A stretch of 64,000 nucleotides of DNA. Origin: Sphingobacterium sp. xlx-96 (lineage in GTDB: Bacteria > Bacteroidota > Bacteroidia > Sphingobacteriales > Sphingobacteriaceae). The notes beneath the pieces are model-generated. The model saw only the letters and a list, made by a program, of their open reading frames with translations. It searched no databases and had not been told where the DNA came from. The DNA is taken from positions 62,001 to 126,000 of the forward strand of contig NZ_WFKM01000002.1 in assembly GCF_011007365.1 (NCBI RefSeq), written 5' to 3'. Shown piece after piece: positions 62,741 to 64,000 of the stretch. Made by a program: the position numbers and the translations under genes. The stretch's first letter is position 1. Each line of letters starts with the position of its first letter.

Positions 62741-64000
62741 CTAGTTATAAAAATCCAGTTCGGCGATACTCAATGAGTTGCCTCCTCCTGTGATTTCGGT
62801 TGATATAATACGAATATAACGTGTATTCACCTTATTTCCGAATAGATGCTTTCTTTTCGAAGGATCGTTAATTAAATTACCGAATTCAAAACTCCCGGCG
62901 CCCTGCCAATTTTTACCGTCCAGACTTACTTTTAATACCCCCTTGGCCATCATCCCCTCCCCATGCTTCCGTTGGGGTGTATATGCAAATCCAGAGACAT
63001 CATAGGCACGACCTAAGTCTATTTCTACAAATTGATCTGCCCCCCTAGATGGCGAATGCCAGAATGAATTTTCATTTCCGTCGATAGCTTTATCCACAGC
63101 GAACTTTTCACGCGCTCCACTACTCGACAGCACTTTCCAATCCCTCTTGGCTATACCTAAAATTTCCTCTACAATAGCCCCTCTTTGCCCATCGCTATCT
63201 ATGGCCACAGCCTTTATATTATTAGTGGTAGGTAAGAAAGGTCCCGTGTACAACGGCGATTTACTCGTTGGTTCAGAACCGTCTATTGTATAATAAATAC
63301 GGTATTCAGATTGCAAGTTGGCCAGCACATCTTCACCATGCGGCTTCCAGCCGAATTCGTGTCGGTGAGGTCTAATTTCGACTTTACCGTCCAAATCCGG
63401 GTGAATAGCAAGCTGAGGAGGTCCCACCGGAACCAAATAGGCTCCTACAGTTGTCAACACAGGGATTGCTCTACTTTCTAACACACGCAATCGGAATCGA
63501 CTAGCCTCCACCATAGGGAATCGTAATATCCTTTTGTACCCCACATTCGTACCCTCGGCAATCTGTTTCCAGCCCCCGTCTTTCCAGATATCAATCGCGT
63601 GTCTTTCGATACGCTCCCCATTTTGCTGTACAGCCTCCTGCAATACAAAGCGATTCGTACGTATGGGCTGTGCTGTTTTAAATTCTATTGCATCCTCTTT
63701 TACTCTAAATACTGTAGCTTGATTGTCATCCAAGAGTTGTTTAGGCGCTGTTGCTTTCTGAAGGAGATTAGTAGAATATCCCTCTTTGATTCGCTTGCCC
63801 ACTTCTGTCAGCACCTGCACATCTTCGTCAGAAAATCTCCCCTCACGATTTGGAGGAATATTTAAAAGAAACGTACTGTTACCCCCAACGGCCCGTTCAT
63901 AAATATCAAAAACATCATCAGCACTTCGTACTTTCTGATACACATCATCTCTGTAAAACCAACCTTCACGTATAGAAGTATTGGTCTCTGCCTGCTGGTA
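62741..64000 (-). CDS. Alpha-L-fucosidase (GH29), C-terminal part (cut by window end)
   Basis: The frame is open to the last base of the window (TSIREGWFYRDDV is the last readable part), so the N-terminal signal and catalytic barrel start lie beyond it. Visible: the end of the GH29 barrel (VFDIYERAVGGNSTFLLNIP), a chitobiase-type Ig-like domain (YYTIDGSEPTSKSPLYTGPF) and a C-terminal F5/8 type C (discoidin) carbohydrate-binding domain. Predicted to release fucose from host or plant glycans in the periplasm. First visible gene of the operon. Confidence 0.9.
   Translation of the reverse strand, partial: YQQAETNTSIREGWFYRDDVYQKVRSADDVFDIYERAVGGNSTFLLNIPPNREGRFSDEDVQVLTEVGKRIKEGYSTNLLQKATAPKQLLDDNQATVFRVKEDAIEFKTAQPIRTNRFVLQEAVQQNGERIERHAIDIWKDGGWKQIAEGTNVGYKRILRFPMVEASRFRLRVLESRAIPVLTTVGAYLVPVGPPQLAIHPDLDGKVEIRPHRHEFGWKPHGEDVLANLQSEYRIYYTIDGSEPTSKSPLYTGPFLPTTNNIKAVAIDSDGQRGAIVEEILGIAKRDWKVLSSSGAREKFAVDKAIDGNENSFWHSPSRGADQFVEIDLGRAYDVSGFAYTPQRKHGEGMMAKGVLKVSLDGKNWQGAGSFEFGNLINDPSKRKHLFGNKVNTRYIRIISTEITGGGNSLSIAELDFYN

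Overview
This window is a stretch of chromosome from a member of the Bacteroidota, most likely the Sphingobacteriaceae (Sphingobacterium/Pedobacter type). The evidence is indirect but consistent. Many genes are preceded by the Bacteroidota -7 element TAnnTTTG. There is a type IX secretion sorting domain and a long-form IspG with an inserted domain. The F-type ATP synthase operon lacks the beta and epsilon genes, and several families typical of the phylum are present (DUF3575, DUF5690, PSD1/DUF1501 proteins). No rRNA, tRNA, CRISPR array, prophage or intact insertion sequence was seen.

Layout. 1-15 kb: the 3' end of malate dehydrogenase, a small retropepsin-like protease, a T9SS cargo protein, Kup potassium uptake, an APC amino-acid permease, an AcpH-like protein, TyrS, a class III aminotransferase, an SGNH hydrolase, a PiT phosphate transporter with a PhoU-like tail, MtaB, and the ThyA-FolA pair. 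15-30 kb: a small secreted Lys/Ala-rich protein whose signal peptide is interrupted by a stop codon, ArgH, an S9 peptidase, the ATP synthase operon (atpZ, a membrane protein, atpB-E-F-H-A-G), a PIF1-like helicase, a cupin and an outer-membrane-type protein. 30-45 kb: ParE, a conserved-looking cysteine-rich protein of unknown function, an rRNA-methyltransferase-like protein, an MlaE-MlaF pair without MlaD, a LiaF-like membrane protein, IspG, an MFS exporter, a fructose-6-phosphate aldolase-like protein, a Fur-family regulator and RNase R.

45.4-52.9 kb is the most distinctive region: a probable phosphonate-degradation island. A FAD oxidoreductase and a DUF5690 transporter form one unit. An XRE-cupin regulator sits in the middle. 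A divergent, tightly overlapping operon encodes an HpnZ-type alcohol dehydrogenase, an organophosphate:phosphate-antiporter-like MFS protein that keeps both substrate arginines, a PhnX-like HAD hydrolase that keeps the Schiff-base lysine, and a secreted metallophosphoesterase. No PhnW, C-P lyase or phosphonate ABC transporter is present. The proposed flow is import, oxidation to an aldehyde, then hydrolytic C-P cleavage to phosphate.

53-59.7 kb is a four-gene operon of planctomycete-type c-heme proteins (PSD1/DUF1549-DUF1553, DUF1501, a TIM-barrel sugar isomerase, and a DUF2231-cytochrome-leucine-rich-repeat fusion). 60-64 kb is the end of a glycan-degradation operon (GH29 fucosidase-like, DUF4091, GH16).

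A second unusual pattern lies outside the genes. At least nine short intergenic spacers consist of degenerate tandem words of constant length within a site (7, 8 or 9 bp) but with a different word and period at each site. They often fill the whole space between two genes and touch a start or stop codon. There are also two copies of a REP-like palindrome and two copies of a second short repeat.
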